Positions 9,083 to 18,134 of a DNA stretch of 26,081 nt are shown piece by piece. The notes under the pieces were generated by a model. The model did no database searches. It saw only the letters and a program-made list of their open reading frames with translations, and was not told the origin of the DNA. The stretch is from Acidobacteriota bacterium (GTDB lineage Bacteria; Acidobacteriota; Blastocatellia; Pyrinomonadales; Pyrinomonadaceae). Position numbers and translations under genes: made by a program. Position 1 is the stretch's first letter. Every line of letters begins with the position of its first letter. The DNA lies in the NCBI GenBank assembly GCA_020853255.1, contig JADYZI010000271.1, positions 1 to 26,081 of the forward strand. Direction: 5' to 3'.

Positions 9083-10594
9083 CTAGATCAAGGAGTTCTT
9101 CCAGCTGCGGCCATCGCGGCCGATCATGTCATCTGCTTCGGGCGGCCCCCACGAACCTGCCGGATAGTTCGGAAAACTGCGGGCGGGAATCGCGCCCCAT
9201 ACATCCAGGATCGGCGTGACCACGCGCCATCCCGCCTCGACCATATCCGCACGCTGGAACAGCGTGGCGTCGCCGACCATGCAGTCGTACAGAAGCCGTT
9301 CATAACCGGTTGAGATCTGTTCGCCAAAATGATCAAGGTAATTGAAATCCATGTCCACGGCCCCAATTTTCACGATCGGGCCTGGTATCTTTGCACCAAA
9401 ATGCAATGTGATACCTTCGTCCGGCTGAATGTGGATCACGATCCGATTGGTCGTCAGCCGGTCAACCGGCGTATCGCGGAACAGCGTAAGCGGCGCCTGC
9501 TTGAACTGAATGATGATGCTCGTGTGCCGGGCGGCAAGCCGTTTTCCGGTCCGTACATAGAACGGCACGTCCGCCCATCGCCAATTGTCGATCTCAAATT
9601 TTAGGGCCGCATAGGTCTCGGTATTCGAATTTGGCGCGACCTTTTCCTCGCTGCGATAGCCCGGAGCAGCTTTACCGTCGATCTCACCGGCGCCGTACTG
9701 TCCGCGGACCGCGCAATTTAGAGCATCTTCAGGTGAAAAGGGCTGGATCGCATGGAGGACCTTTACTTGCTCGTTGCGTACCGAATCGGCATCGAAGGAG
9801 GCCGGCGGCTCCATTGCCGTTAGTGTAACGAGTTGAAAAATGTGATTCGGGATCATGTCGCGCAAAGCACCGGCCGAATCGTAATATCCGCCGCGTTGTT
9901 CAACGCCGAGCGTTTCCGCGACCGTTATCTGCACGTGATCGACAAAATTTCGGTTCCAGATCGGCTCGAAAACGCTGTTGCCAAAGCGAAAGACCATTAT
10001 GTTCTGCACGGTTTCCTTGCCGAGATAATGGTCGATACGATAGATCTGTTTTTCGTCTAGGATCTTCAGCAGATCGGCGTTCAGCTTTTCGGCCGACGGC
10101 AGATCGCGCCCGAACGGCTTTTCAAAGATGAACCGCCGCCAGTTTCCATTTTCGCTGCGGCCAAGACCGTTTTTTACGATCTTCTTTGCCACATTTGCGA
10201 ACATCGACGGTGGGATGGCCATGTAATAAAAGAAGTTCGGCGGAATGTCGTTCGCCTCACACACATCGCGGAGCATGTCCTTGATATCGGCAAACAACTT
10301 TTTGTCGTCATCAAAATCGCCGCCGGTGTAGTAAGTGCGGTCGCAAAACCATTTGATGCCTTTTTCGTCCGCCTCCTTTCCGGCAAATTCCTTGAGGTCG
10401 GCGATCATCTGATCTCGGAATTCGTCAGACAGCATCTCTTGTCGCCCAACGCCGACGATGGCGAATTTGTCCGGCAGATGCCCGTCCTTGGCAAGATTGT
10501 AGAGAGCGGGAAAGAGCTTGCGTTTCGTCAGATCACCGGTCGCTCCGAAGATGACCATCACGCAGGGATCAGCGGTTTTGTCGGCACCAGCCAT
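9083..10594 (-). CDS. zwf: Glucose-6-phosphate 1-dehydrogenase
   Basis: The 503-residue enzyme catalyses the first oxidative step of the pentose phosphate pathway: glucose-6-phosphate plus NADP+ gives 6-phosphogluconolactone plus NADPH. The Rossmann dinucleotide motif [16 protein letters not shown] lies at 16-31, EKPFG at 158-162, and the catalytic substrate-binding signature RIDHYLGKE at 186-194. The length fits the family. No 6-phosphogluconolactonase or 6-phosphogluconate dehydrogenase gene is adjacent. The ATG start is preceded by A/T-rich sequence without a strong ribosome binding site. NADPH from this enzyme would support peroxide detoxification, but no operon link is visible. Confidence 0.96.
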   Translation of the reverse strand: MAGADKTADPCVMVIFGATGDLTKRKLFPALYNLAKDGHLPDKFAIVGVGRQEMLSDEFRDQMIADLKEFAGKEADEKGIKWFCDRTYYTGGDFDDDKKLFADIKDMLRDVCEANDIPPNFFYYMAIPPSMFANVAKKIVKNGLGRSENGNWRRFIFEKPFGRDLPSAEKLNADLLKILDEKQIYRIDHYLGKETVQNIMVFRFGNSVFEPIWNRNFVDHVQITVAETLGVEQRGGYYDSAGALRDMIPNHIFQLVTLTAMEPPASFDADSVRNEQVKVLHAIQPFSPEDALNCAVRGQYGAGEIDGKAAPGYRSEEKVAPNSNTETYAALKFEIDNWRWADVPFYVRTGKRLAARHTSIIIQFKQAPLTLFRDTPVDRLTTNRIVIHIQPDEGITLHFGAKIPGPIVKIGAVDMDFNYLDHFGEQISTGYERLLYDCMVGDATLFQRADMVEAGWRVVTPILDVWGAIPARSFPNYPAGSWGPPEADDMIGRDGRSWKNSLI

Positions 10595-10721
10595 AATTTG
10601 TTAAAAGAAAAGGTTAGCACAGATGCGGCCGTAAAGCCCTATTGTCAAAGCGGACAATGTCAGCCGGACCGTAGAATTGATGAAGCTATCCGCAATGTTT
10701 CATAGGTGAAGCCGGGCAGGC

Positions 10722-10822
10722 CTTTTCGTGAAGCTTCGTGCTTTTGTTTCGTGCTTTTCGTGGTTTGGGTTTTCCCCTTCACCACGAAAGGCACGAAGCA
10801 AGACACGAATATGCACGAAAAG
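10722..10822. repeat. CACGAA/TTCGTG intergenic hairpin repeat
   Basis: A long imperfect inverted repeat lies in the 273-bp gap upstream of zwf and downstream of ybeY. The left arm runs from CTTTTCGTG through TTTTCGTGGT; the right arm runs from ACCACGAAAG to GCACGAAAAG, around a TTGGGTTTTCCCCTTC-type centre. It is related to the repeat at 1396-1480. I see no gene in the gap; ORFs crossing it on either strand are low-complexity products of the repeat. Confidence 0.7.
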
Positions 10823-10867
10823 AATTGAAAGCTTCGAACCAATTTGGTTGCGCCAAAATGACAAGGC

Positions 10868-11293
10868 CTAACTTTCAATATCCAGCGCCTTTCGAAGTTC
10901 GAGTTCCCGAGCATTCATTTCGCCGTTGTCCGTTTCGTGATCGTAACCGCAGAGATGCAGAACGCCGTGGAGGATCAATTGTTTGATCTCAGCCTCAAGC
11001 GAAAGGCCGTTTTCATTGGATTGCTTTGCCGCTTGTTCGACCGAAATGACAATATCACCAAGGTTGTTTTTGTCCGGGTCAAATTCGTCTGGTTCATTTG
11101 TAAAAGAAAGAACATCGGTCGTCGAATCCTTTCCGCGGAAAAGTTTATTCAACTCCTTCATCCGCCGGTCGGAAACAAACGCGACCGAAAAATGCCGCAT
11201 TGCGATCTCTTCGACAGTTGCCGTAATTCCAGCCGCGAATGCGTTGAACGCCGAAGCCTCGATCTTAACTTTTCGTTGGAGATTGACGATCAC
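10868..11293 (-). CDS. ybeY: Endoribonuclease YbeY (16S rRNA maturation)
   Basis: The 141-residue zinc metalloendoribonuclease acts in 16S rRNA 3'-end processing and ribosome quality control. The signature [12 protein letters not shown] (109-120) provides the three zinc-binding histidines at 109, 113 and 119. TTDVLSF (58-64) and LGDIVIS (78-84) are further conserved family blocks. The start is GTG, overlapping the phoH stop by four bases (GTGA), which indicates translational coupling. The phoH-ybeY order is widespread in bacteria. Confidence 0.95.
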   Translation of the reverse strand: MIVNLQRKVKIEASAFNAFAAGITATVEEIAMRHFSVAFVSDRRMKELNKLFRGKDSTTDVLSFTNEPDEFDPDKNNLGDIVISVEQAAKQSNENGLSLEAEIKQLILHGVLHLCGYDHETDNGEMNARELELRKALDIES

Positions 11294-12264
11294 GATCGAT
11301 GTTCCGGTCCATGATCATTTGAATGGTTTTCATACGCCTTCACGATCATCTGAACCAGCTTGTGCCGGACGACATCTTTGTCGGTGAAATAGACAAACTC
11401 GATCGCGTCGATGTCCTTCAGCACGACTTCGGCTTCTTTTAAGCCGCTCCGTTGGCCTCGCGGGAGGTCGATCTGGGTCGTGTCGCCGGTGACGACGGCC
11501 TTTGAGCCAAAGCCGATGCGGGTGAGGAACATCTTCATTTGCTCGCTGGTCGTATTTTGGGCCTCGTCGAGAATGATGAATGCGTCTGACAATGTTCGGC
11601 CGCGCATAAATGCGAGCGGGGCGATCTCGATGATTCGCTTTTCGAGCATCTTTGTGACGCGTTCGCTGTCCACCAGATCGAACAACGCATCGTACAAAGG
11701 CCGCAGGTAAGGATCGACCTTGTCCTGCAGATCGCCGGGCAGAAAGCCGAGCCGTTCGCCCGCTTCGACCGCCGGCCGCGTCAAGATGATGCGGCTGACC
11801 TGCTTTTTGAAAAGCGCATCGACCGCCATCGCCACCGCCAAAAAGCTCTTACCCGTGCCGGCCACGCCGATCCCGAATACAAGGTCATTTTTCGCGATCG
11901 CGTCAAGATATTTTCGCTGATTAGCCGTTTTGGGCGCGACCTGCTTTTTCCCTGACGGATTGAACCGCGCTTTTAAAAAATGGTCCTTTAAACTATACGC
12001 CCGATCTTCGGCGATCTGTTTGAATGCGTCACGCAGCTCTTTGTCCGTAAAGGTATTTCCTTCGGCAAAAAGATCGGTGAAATCCCTTAGTATTTGCTCG
12101 ACAGTCCTTATATCCTGCTCGTCGCCGTCTATGAGAAGCTCGTTTCCACGCGCTCCTATATTTACGTCTAGAAGCGATTCCAGGTATTTGATGTTTTGGT
12201 CCTGTACACCGAAAAGCGTGTTGAGGCCCTGAGGCGGAAGTTCTAGTTTTCGAAGATTGCTCAA
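11290..12264 (-). CDS. phoH: PhoH-like ATPase
   Basis: This 324-residue cytoplasmic P-loop protein of the PhoH/YbeZ family often works alongside YbeY in RNA metabolism. The N-terminal 65 residues form the KH-like module found in this group ([20 protein letters not shown]). Walker A is GVAGTGKS at 133-140 and Walker [11 protein letters not shown] at 229-238; [12 protein letters not shown] at 259-270 completes the ATPase core. The start is a TTG ([10 protein letters not shown]...), with AGGTG about 12 bases upstream; no better in-frame ATG exists nearby. It is the first gene of a phoH-ybeY operon. A weak candidate promoter (TTGACA at 12337-12332, TAGTAG at 12316-12311, 15-bp spacing) lies upstream. 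Confidence 0.93.
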   Translation of the reverse strand: MSNLRKLELPPQGLNTLFGVQDQNIKYLESLLDVNIGARGNELLIDGDEQDIRTVEQILRDFTDLFAEGNTFTDKELRDAFKQIAEDRAYSLKDHFLKARFNPSGKKQVAPKTANQRKYLDAIAKNDLVFGIGVAGTGKSFLAVAMAVDALFKKQVSRIILTRPAVEAGERLGFLPGDLQDKVDPYLRPLYDALFDLVDSERVTKMLEKRIIEIAPLAFMRGRTLSDAFIILDEAQNTTSEQMKMFLTRIGFGSKAVVTGDTTQIDLPRGQRSGLKEAEVVLKDIDAIEFVYFTDKDVVRHKLVQMIVKAYENHSNDHGPEHRS

Positions 12265-12338
12265 ATTCTGCGGGCACCTGCTTATTTCAATTGAATTTAT
12301 AGGATTGAGGCTACTAGAAACACGTTCGCGCTGTCAAT

Positions 12339-12490
12339 CGGTTTTCCGCACGAGCAGAGGCCCGCACATGCAGAAGCCCGCACGCAGTAATGGCATTTTA
12401 GCCGGTCGGTCGGAAGCCGCTCGACCGGCTCGCGCCTGTTGTGGGAGCGTTGTTCATTCACGCTCTTACTAACATGCGGGCTTCCGCAGC
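12339..12490. repeat. REP-like repeat region related to the 6-kb tandem array
   Basis: The roughly 300-bp gap upstream of phoH contains GCCCGCACATGCAGAAGCCC and GCACGCAGTAATGGCATTTT, which are diverged copies of the repeat at 5868-5930, and TACTAACATGCGGGCTTCCG near 12477 in the opposite orientation. Between them is a perfect 9-bp inverted repeat, AGCCGGTCG (12400-12408) with CGACCGGCT (12422-12430). The whole region could form a large cruciform. No gene is seen. Confidence 0.7.
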
Positions 12491-12493
12491 CAC

Positions 12494-12510
12494 TTGGCAC
12501 ACGTCTTGCA
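12494..12510 (+). promoter_or_regulatory. Sigma-54 (RpoN) -24/-12 promoter
   Basis: The sequence TTGGCAC-ACGTC-TTGCA matches the sigma-54 consensus (TGGCACG-N4-TTGCW) at every conserved position except the G after TGGCAC, with exact spacing between the GG and GC elements. Transcription would begin near 12520, giving a leader of about 50 bases before a GGGAGG ribosome site and the ORF at 12572. Such a promoter would need an AAA+ activator. No activator gene lies in the window. Confidence 0.6.
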
Positions 12511-12571
12511 CTTCGTTCTGCATAGCCAGAATGTTGTACCAGATCGGTTCACTGGGGAGGTATTTCAATCT

Positions 12572-12790
12572 ATGGTCAGCATTTTTATGAATTACGACAA
12601 GTCCGATCACACTAAAGTTGTGCTCGACCCGCATACGGCCAGTCCCGGCGGCCGCGTCGAATCGACGATCATTCGGAATCCGCGAACTCCCGTGATCGAA
12701 GCCCGGCAGACCGAGATCTTTACGCAAGCTCGGCGGATATTCAAGCGTGGAAGGCGGGCCTCGATGGTTCGAGGCTCTGGGATCATTTGA
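12572..12790 (+). CDS. Small hypothetical protein (72 aa)
   Basis: The ATG follows GGGAGG (12555-12560) by 11 bases and lies just downstream of the sigma-54 type promoter. The product (MVSIFMNYDKSDHTKVV...) is basic and hydrophilic, with no signal peptide or membrane segment, and ends RRASMVRGSGII. I recognise no family. A second ATG at 12587 is an alternative start. The frame is open further upstream to 12494, but that would start inside the promoter. The stop is 20 bases before the next small gene, so the two probably form one transcript. It could be non-coding leader sequence, but promoter, ribosome site and spacing argue for a gene. Confidence 0.5.
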   Translation: MVSIFMNYDKSDHTKVVLDPHTASPGGRVESTIIRNPRTPVIEARQTEIFTQARRIFKRGRRASMVRGSGII

Positions 12791-12810
12791 ACCGAACAAG
12801 CGAGGGAATT

Positions 12811-13002
12811 ATGCCAGAACGAAAGGACGGAACAAGCAAATACACATCCAAGCAGGAACGCAAGGCTGACCATATTGCCGAAAGTTACGAGAAAAAAGGC
12901 GTCTCCGAAAAAGAGGCCGAAAAGCGTGCCTGGGCGACTGTAAATAAACAAGACGGCGGCGGCAAAAACCCCGGCGGCTCCGGACGCAAAAAGTCCAAAT
13001 AA
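12811..13002 (+). CDS. Small conserved basic protein (63 aa), 'plasmid stabilisation protein'-like
   Basis: MPERKDGTSKYTSKQERK begins a 63-residue, highly charged protein with the core HIAESYEKKGVSEKEAEKRAWATVN and a Gly/Lys-rich tail ending GRKKSK. From memory, this core belongs to a widespread small-protein family in soil bacteria that is often annotated as hypothetical or plasmid stabilisation protein; its function is not established. A GAGGGA ribosome site lies just upstream of the ATG. An upstream in-frame TTG at 12787 overlaps the preceding gene and is unlikely. It shares a probable sigma-54 driven transcript with the preceding ORF and is followed by a hairpin terminator. Confidence 0.75.
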   Translation: MPERKDGTSKYTSKQERKADHIAESYEKKGVSEKEAEKRAWATVNKQDGGGKNPGGSGRKKSK

Positions 13003-13024
13003 GGCCGCATCCTGACACTGTCGG

Positions 13025-13050
13025 AACCACCTGCGGTGGCGGGTGGTTTT
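13025..13050 (+). terminator. Intrinsic terminator after the small-gene pair
   Basis: AACCACC (13025-13031) pairs with GGTGGTT (13042-13048) around a 10-base loop, and the stem runs directly into TTTT. It lies 23 bases after the stop of the 63-aa gene. The U-tract is short, so termination may be modest. Confidence 0.55.
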
Positions 13051-13124
13051 AGGTAACCAGGATATGCGCGACCGGTGTCAGATAATAAGCCGGTGTTGTT
13101 CTTTATATCTGAAACATAAAGAGC

Positions 13125-13412
13125 TGCGGCGGAGCCGCAAGAAGTTAAGTTTGGCCTATCGGAAAAGCGGAGCTTTTCCGCAAATCGACGGGGAAAGCCC
13201 GAAGAAAAGCGATGAACTCTTTGAGTTCGATCTTCATTAAGATCACCGGCGGCTTGGCCGCTTGATGTGCGGCGAAGCTCTGCTTCGCCGACAGCCGTAT
13301 CAGAACTCTCTGCGGCTATGCCGCCGCTCAGATCAGCGGCGGAGCCGCGTCGATCATTAAGAACATCTCCCGGAAAAGCGGAGCTTTTCCGCACATCGAG
13401 AGGCGAAGCCTC
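13125..13412. repeat. Array of short perfect palindromes (REP-like)
   Basis: At least seven hairpins lie in this stretch: TGCGGC-GGA-GCCGCA (13125-13139), CGGAAAAG-CGGAG-CTTTTCCG (13160-13180 and again 13371-13391), CGGCGAAGC-TCT-GCTTCGCCG (13270-13290), GCGGC-TAT-GCCGC (13312-13324), GCGGC-GGA-GCCGC (13336-13348) and GAGGC-GAA-GCCTC (13400-13412). The same stems appear at 6.7 kb. A 240-codon minus-strand frame stays open through them, but only because the palindromes contain few stops. The 745-bp region 13003-13747 holds no intact gene. Confidence 0.85.
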
Positions 13413-13450
13413 TGAAGAGAGAACCACCCCGTCCGCCGAAACGGCGTCCA

Positions 13451-13471
13451 CCCCTCCTTCGTAAGGAGGGG
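13451..13471. repeat. Perfect 9-bp stem palindrome CCCCTCCTT / AAGGAGGGG
   Basis: CCCCTCCTT (13451-13459), loop CGT, AAGGAGGGG (13463-13471). It is flanked by AACCACCCCGTCCGCCG (13422-13438), a wording I recall as a dispersed repeat in similar environmental genomes. It sits exactly where the methyltransferase-like remnant loses its similarity, so it may mark the insertion or deletion point. Confidence 0.7.
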
Positions 13472-13475
13472 AGCA

Positions 13476-13568
13476 CGAAAGCTCCGGCACCAGCTCGATC
13501 AGCCGAAACGGAACGTCCTTGTGATGCTTTACAACGGCTTCCTTGCCGATCCAGTTTAGAACAGGCAT
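13476..13568 (-). pseudogene. 5' remnant of a site-specific DNA methyltransferase (Type III Mod-like) gene
   Basis: The minus strand from ATG at 13568 encodes MPVLNWIGKEAVV, then KHHKDVPFRLIELVPELS. From memory this is the typical start of Type III-like DNA methyltransferases (M-x-x-L-x-W-I-G-K-x-x-V-x-x-H-x-x-V-P-x-R-L-L), which continue into a GDNLxAL segment and the DPPYNTG catalytic motif. Here the similarity stops after about 31 codons at the AAGGAGGGG palindrome, and no DPPY motif occurs anywhere downstream. I read it as a truncated, dead fragment. The 180 bp upstream (13569-13747) shows no other gene. The family assignment from 31 residues is tentative. Confidence 0.5.
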
Positions 13569-13747
13569 ATGGGGATAAGTTTGAGTATAATGCGGCACGG
13601 CCGCCAAGAGTTATCCGATTATCGGAAAAGCCGGGCATTTCCGCAAATAGGTTCCCACGACCGCCGGAACCATGCCGCCAAAACTCGGAAATCCGACAAT
13701 CCAAAATCCGCATTCGCAAATCGCGAATCGCAAATCGAAACCGGTCG

Positions 13748-14164
13748 TTATGTCTCGCGGGCCTTACGTTTTCTAACAATGCCGCCGACGGTCACTGTTT
13801 CGCGGAGGTTTAGGATGAGTTGGCCTTCGGCGGTTAGTTCGGGGCGGATGAAGCGTTCGGTAGTTGGGACGCGGATGTTGTAGTGGCGGCAAAAGGTCGA
13901 GGCATGTATGCCGAAGCCGTTTCCGGGAAGGCGGCGGACAGGGAAGTGCTCGGCGAATCGGTCATATGCCGGCTGGACGGCTATCTGGTCATCTTCGCGG
14001 CTGTAAAAAAGCGCGACCGCCTTTGGGCTGCCGAACAGTTCGTACATCTTTCGGTTCAGAAAGATCTTGCCTCTGAAGTTGATAGTGACACGCGGCTCAA
14101 GCGATTGGCCAAACGCATTCGCCGGCCCGCCGCGAAATTTTTCCCATTTTCTGTCAAGCGTCAT
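13748..14164 (-). CDS. Conserved hypothetical protein (138 aa)
   Basis: The best start is the ATG at 14164 (MTLDRKWEKF...), which has a perfect AGGAGG at 14182-14177, 12 bases upstream. A longer frame begins at 14212 but would start within the promoter. The middle, PRVTINFRGKIFLNRKMYELFGSPKAVALFY, recalls a small family I have seen in actinobacteria and other soil bacteria (INxRGxIxLNxxxYExxGxPxAVxL), possibly with a swapped-hairpin AbrB-like fold; this is from memory and carries no known function. The C-terminus is basic (GIVRKRKARET). It has its own promoter and a possible operator and stands alone among repeats. No membrane segment or signal peptide is seen. Confidence 0.75.
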   Translation of the reverse strand: MTLDRKWEKFRGGPANAFGQSLEPRVTINFRGKIFLNRKMYELFGSPKAVALFYSREDDQIAVQPAYDRFAEHFPVRRLPGNGFGIHASTFCRHYNIRVPTTERFIRPELTAEGQLILNLRETVTVGGIVRKRKARET

Positions 14165-14212
14165 ATTTTCGATGTTCCTCCTGTGTGTGGACGTGTGCTG
14201 AATACGGCACAA

Positions 14213-14250
14213 TGTTGCAAGAATAGCACGATTGTTTCAAGAATGCAACA
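14213..14250 (-). promoter_or_regulatory. Sigma-70 promoter with flanking inverted repeat (candidate operator)
   Basis: On the minus strand, TTGCAT (14248-14243) and TATTCT (14225-14220) are separated by 17 bp, a good sigma-70 promoter for the 138-aa gene. A 7-bp inverted repeat, TGTTGCA (14213-14219) and TGCAACA (14244-14250), overlaps the -35 box and the expected start point. This is how an operator would be placed, and autoregulation by the adjacent product is possible. Confidence 0.5.
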
Positions 14251-14435
14251 AGTTTTTTATCGTGTATTGGGTAAGCCTGAAATTTTTACTGAAGGATAGC
14301 CGCCGCTCTTGGTCTTAAAGAACTCGGGACGTATGGATGAACTCGCTGGTTTAGCCGAATATCGACTGATCTCGCCAAAAGCGGCCCAACGCGCCCTCAT
14401 TTCGCCATGTTTTGAAGCCGGCAATGAAGCCCTCT

Positions 14436-14519
14436 TGTCAGAACCGGGAGCGGTAGCGACTGGGTTCCTATTCTGACCTCCCTGTCAGAACGGGGAGCGG
14501 TCGCGACTGGGTTCCTATT
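14436..14519. repeat. Two direct 37-bp repeats, 47-bp period
   Basis: TGTCAGAACCGGGAGCGG... at 14436-14472 recurs at 14483-14519 with only two differences, ending GCGACTGGGTTCCTATT in both. It lies in the 418-bp region between the divergent 138-aa gene and atpD. The rest of that region (14251-14435) shows no gene. The wording resembles a dispersed repeat I recall from related genomes, and it is not tRNA. Confidence 0.8.
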
Positions 14520-14545
14520 ACGGCGAGCGGCATCTACTTCCGGCT

Positions 14546-14575
14546 TTGCGTACCGCCATCGGGCTATGCTATTCT
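14546..14575 (+). promoter_or_regulatory. Candidate promoter of atpDC
   Basis: TTGCGT (14546-14551) and TATTCT (14570-14575) with 18-bp spacing would start transcription near 14582. That leaves the AGGAG at 14613-14617 inside the leader, 13 bases before the atpD ATG. A TTGACA at 14588 paired with TATAGG is less likely, because its transcript would exclude the ribosome site. Confidence 0.4.
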
Positions 14576-14591
14576 TACTCCTTTGTATTGA

Positions 14592-16142
<1,551 letters not shown>

Positions 16143-16208
16143 GGAGAGGTCGTCATCTGGTTGGCGGGTCTAACTTGCAGACACGCCGGCGAGACGCTGC
16201 GTTCCGAT

Positions 16209-16607
16209 ATGCTGAAACTGGAAATAGTAACACCCGAACGACGGGTAGTTGATGAAACGGTCGATTCGGTGACGGTCCCGACTCTTTCGGGCGAGGCCGG
16301 AATTCTGCCTAATCACGCTCCGCTTATCTCGGCCCTAAAGCCGGGTATTTTGAGCTTCACTAACAAGGGCACAACAGAACGGCTTGCCGTGGCTGGAGGC
16401 TTTGTCGAGGTCAGTTCGGATATGGTTTCTGTTTTGACGGATGTTGCGGAAACCACGGCCGATATCAACATCGAAGCCGCCAAAGCGGAACGAGAGGCCG
16501 CCGAAAAGGCCCTGGCCGCCAACTCAACAAAAGCGGTAGAAGAGACCGAGGCGTTTCGGGATGAGCTTGATCTCGCCAATGCGCGATTGCAGCTTGCGGG
16601 ACGTTGA
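16209..16607 (+). CDS. atpC: ATP synthase F1 subunit epsilon
   Basis: The 132-residue epsilon subunit is part of the central stalk and can inhibit ATP hydrolysis. MLKLEIVTPERRVVDETVDSV begins the N-terminal beta-sandwich. GEAGILPNHAPLISALKPG is the family signature, and the C-terminal helical hairpin (about 85-132) is rich in Ala, Glu and Lys. The ATG at 16209 gives the usual length. An upstream TTG at 16161, following AAGGAGAGG, would add 16 residues that do not look like epsilon, so I prefer 16209 even though its ribosome site is weak. It lies 66 bases after atpD and just before a strong terminator. Confidence 0.9.
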   Translation: MLKLEIVTPERRVVDETVDSVTVPTLSGEAGILPNHAPLISALKPGILSFTNKGTTERLAVAGGFVEVSSDMVSVLTDVAETTADINIEAAKAEREAAEKALAANSTKAVEETEAFRDELDLANARLQLAGR

Positions 16608-16630
16608 GACGTGAGAATATTTTGACCTGG

Positions 16631-16657
16631 GGCCGTCCGAAATGGGCGGCCTCTTTT
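16631..16657 (+). terminator. Intrinsic terminator of atpDC
   Basis: GGCCGTCC (16631-16638) pairs with GGGCGGCC (16644-16651), with one G-U pair and a 5-base loop, followed by TCTTTTC. It closes the atpDC unit and argues against the longer xseA frame starting at 16642, which would begin inside the terminator. Confidence 0.8.
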
Positions 16658-16731
16658 CGTGGTGGCGAGGCGGTGACTCACCATTTGCCTTAGTGCCCGA
16701 ATTCTGGGCGGTTATTGTACAATCTTCTCGG

Positions 16732-18123
16732 ATGAAAGAACCGTTGCTTGCAGCCTTGTTTGATGATCTTGCTCCGCGGGCCATGACCGTGTCGGAGCTG
16801 AACTCCGACATTAGAGGTGCACTTGAGCGCAGGTTTTCAAATGTTTGGGTCGAAGGCGAGATCGTCAATTTTCTGGAAGCGGCGTCGGGACACTGGTATT
16901 TTTCCCTTACTGACGGATATTCGTTCATCAAGGCGACATGCTTCAAGAACCAGAATTATCGCATCAGGTTTATGCCGTTTGACGGCCTGCAGATCCGATG
17001 CCGGGGACGGATCACTACCTATGAGAAACGGGGTGAGTACCAGTTAAGCGTTGAAGCGATCGAACCGGTTGGTGAAGGTGCACTAACGGTCGCATTTGAG
17101 CAGATCAAGGCAAGGCTGTTGCGTGAAGGCCTGTTTGATGAAGACCTGAAGCGACCCCTGCCGCCGTTTCCTCGCCGGGTTGGCGCGGTAACGTCGCCGG
17201 ACGGAGCGGCGCTTCATGACATCCTCAACGTTTTGGATCGTCGGGCGAGGTCTGTTGACATCGTCCTGATTCCAACCCAGGTCCAAGGCGAGACGGCCGG
17301 CCGCCAGATCGCTGAGGCGATAATGCTCGCCAACCGATTCTGTGAGGGCTGTCTTGAGCAAGACAGGATAGATGTGCTTATCGTTGGCCGCGGTGGTGGT
17401 TCGGCCGAAGATCTTTGGGCGTTCAATCAAGAACAGGTCGCCCGAGCGATACGCGGTTCCAATATCCCGATTATCTCCGCAGTTGGGCACGAGGTCGATT
17501 TTACGATCGCGGACATGGTTGCCGACCTTCGGGCACCGACGCCGTCCGCCGCCGCCGAGATCGTTGCGCAGAGTGAGGCCGAGGTGATGGGGCGAATCGG
17601 CCAGTTCTCTCGCGATCTCGTTCGCCAAATGGAGTACAAAATGCTCAGGGCACGCAGTGTTCTTCAGTCTGTGAAGATGGCCGCTGTTTTTACGGAGTTT
17701 CCCGGACGGCTCAGGGAAACGCGGCATCGCGTCGAGCGGTTGGCTACGGCTGCGCAGATAGCTGCCAACGCGAGCCTGGCGAAACGAGGCGAGGCCTTTG
17801 ATGCTGTGTCGGACCGCTTATCTCCCGCACGGCTTGCGGCGGCTGTGGCCGAAAACTCAAAGCGGCTTTCGCTCCTCAATTATCGGGCCGAATCCGCCGC
17901 TGCCGAAATGACGAGCGGCCGGAATACAGACCTTGAGAACGCTATGGCCCGGTTAAACGCTCTTTCGCCACTGGGTGTTTTGACCAGAGGTTACTCGATC
18001 ACGCAAAAAACGAGCGGCGAGATCGTGCGTGACCCGCATCAAATCACCGCGGGCGAGCCGATACGTATAACGCTCGCCGGCGGCAGGATCGACGCTGAAA
18101 TTACCCGCAAAAGTGGATCATAA
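16732..18123 (+). CDS. xseA: Exodeoxyribonuclease VII large subunit
   Basis: The 463-residue catalytic subunit of exonuclease VII degrades single-stranded DNA to oligonucleotides. The N-terminal OB fold (about 18-110) contains MTVSELNSDIRGALERRFSNVWVEGEI and HWYFSLTDG. The nuclease core has VTSPDGAALHDIL (153-165), RGGGSAEDLW (220-229) and GHEVDFTIAD (252-261). The long C-terminal helical region binds XseB, and the tail TRGYSITQ is conserved. The length matches E. coli XseA. I chose the ATG at 16732 (MKEPLLAALF) over the upstream in-frame start because the extra 30 residues overlap the atpC terminator. Confidence 0.95.
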   Translation: MKEPLLAALFDDLAPRAMTVSELNSDIRGALERRFSNVWVEGEIVNFLEAASGHWYFSLTDGYSFIKATCFKNQNYRIRFMPFDGLQIRCRGRITTYEKRGEYQLSVEAIEPVGEGALTVAFEQIKARLLREGLFDEDLKRPLPPFPRRVGAVTSPDGAALHDILNVLDRRARSVDIVLIPTQVQGETAGRQIAEAIMLANRFCEGCLEQDRIDVLIVGRGGGSAEDLWAFNQEQVARAIRGSNIPIISAVGHEVDFTIADMVADLRAPTPSAAAEIVAQSEAEVMGRIGQFSRDLVRQMEYKMLRARSVLQSVKMAAVFTEFPGRLRETRHRVERLATAAQIAANASLAKRGEAFDAVSDRLSPARLAAAVAENSKRLSLLNYRAESAAAEMTSGRNTDLENAMARLNALSPLGVLTRGYSITQKTSGEIVRDPHQITAGEPIRITLAGGRIDAEITRKSGS

Positions 18124-18134
18124 GGAAAAAGGAT

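Noticed and set aside
12885..13607. 240-codon minus-strand ORF across the palindrome region
   Set aside because: Its sequence past the first 40 or so residues is produced by the palindromes and by the antisense of the 63-aa gene; it shows no domain and its composition is erratic. Only the 5' methyltransferase-like part looks like real protein.
14436..14519. tRNA genes suggested by GGTTC-like words
   Set aside because: No cloverleaf pairing or acceptor stem; the match is just part of a direct repeat.
16161..16208. Longer AtpC starting at TTG 16161 after AAGGAGAGG
   Set aside because: The 16 extra residues do not resemble epsilon subunits, whereas the ATG at 16209 gives the standard start and length; the ribosome site makes this not certain.
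16642..16731. Longer XseA from the ATG at 16642
   Set aside because: It would start inside the atpC terminator, and the extra 30 residues are not part of the family's N-terminal OB fold.
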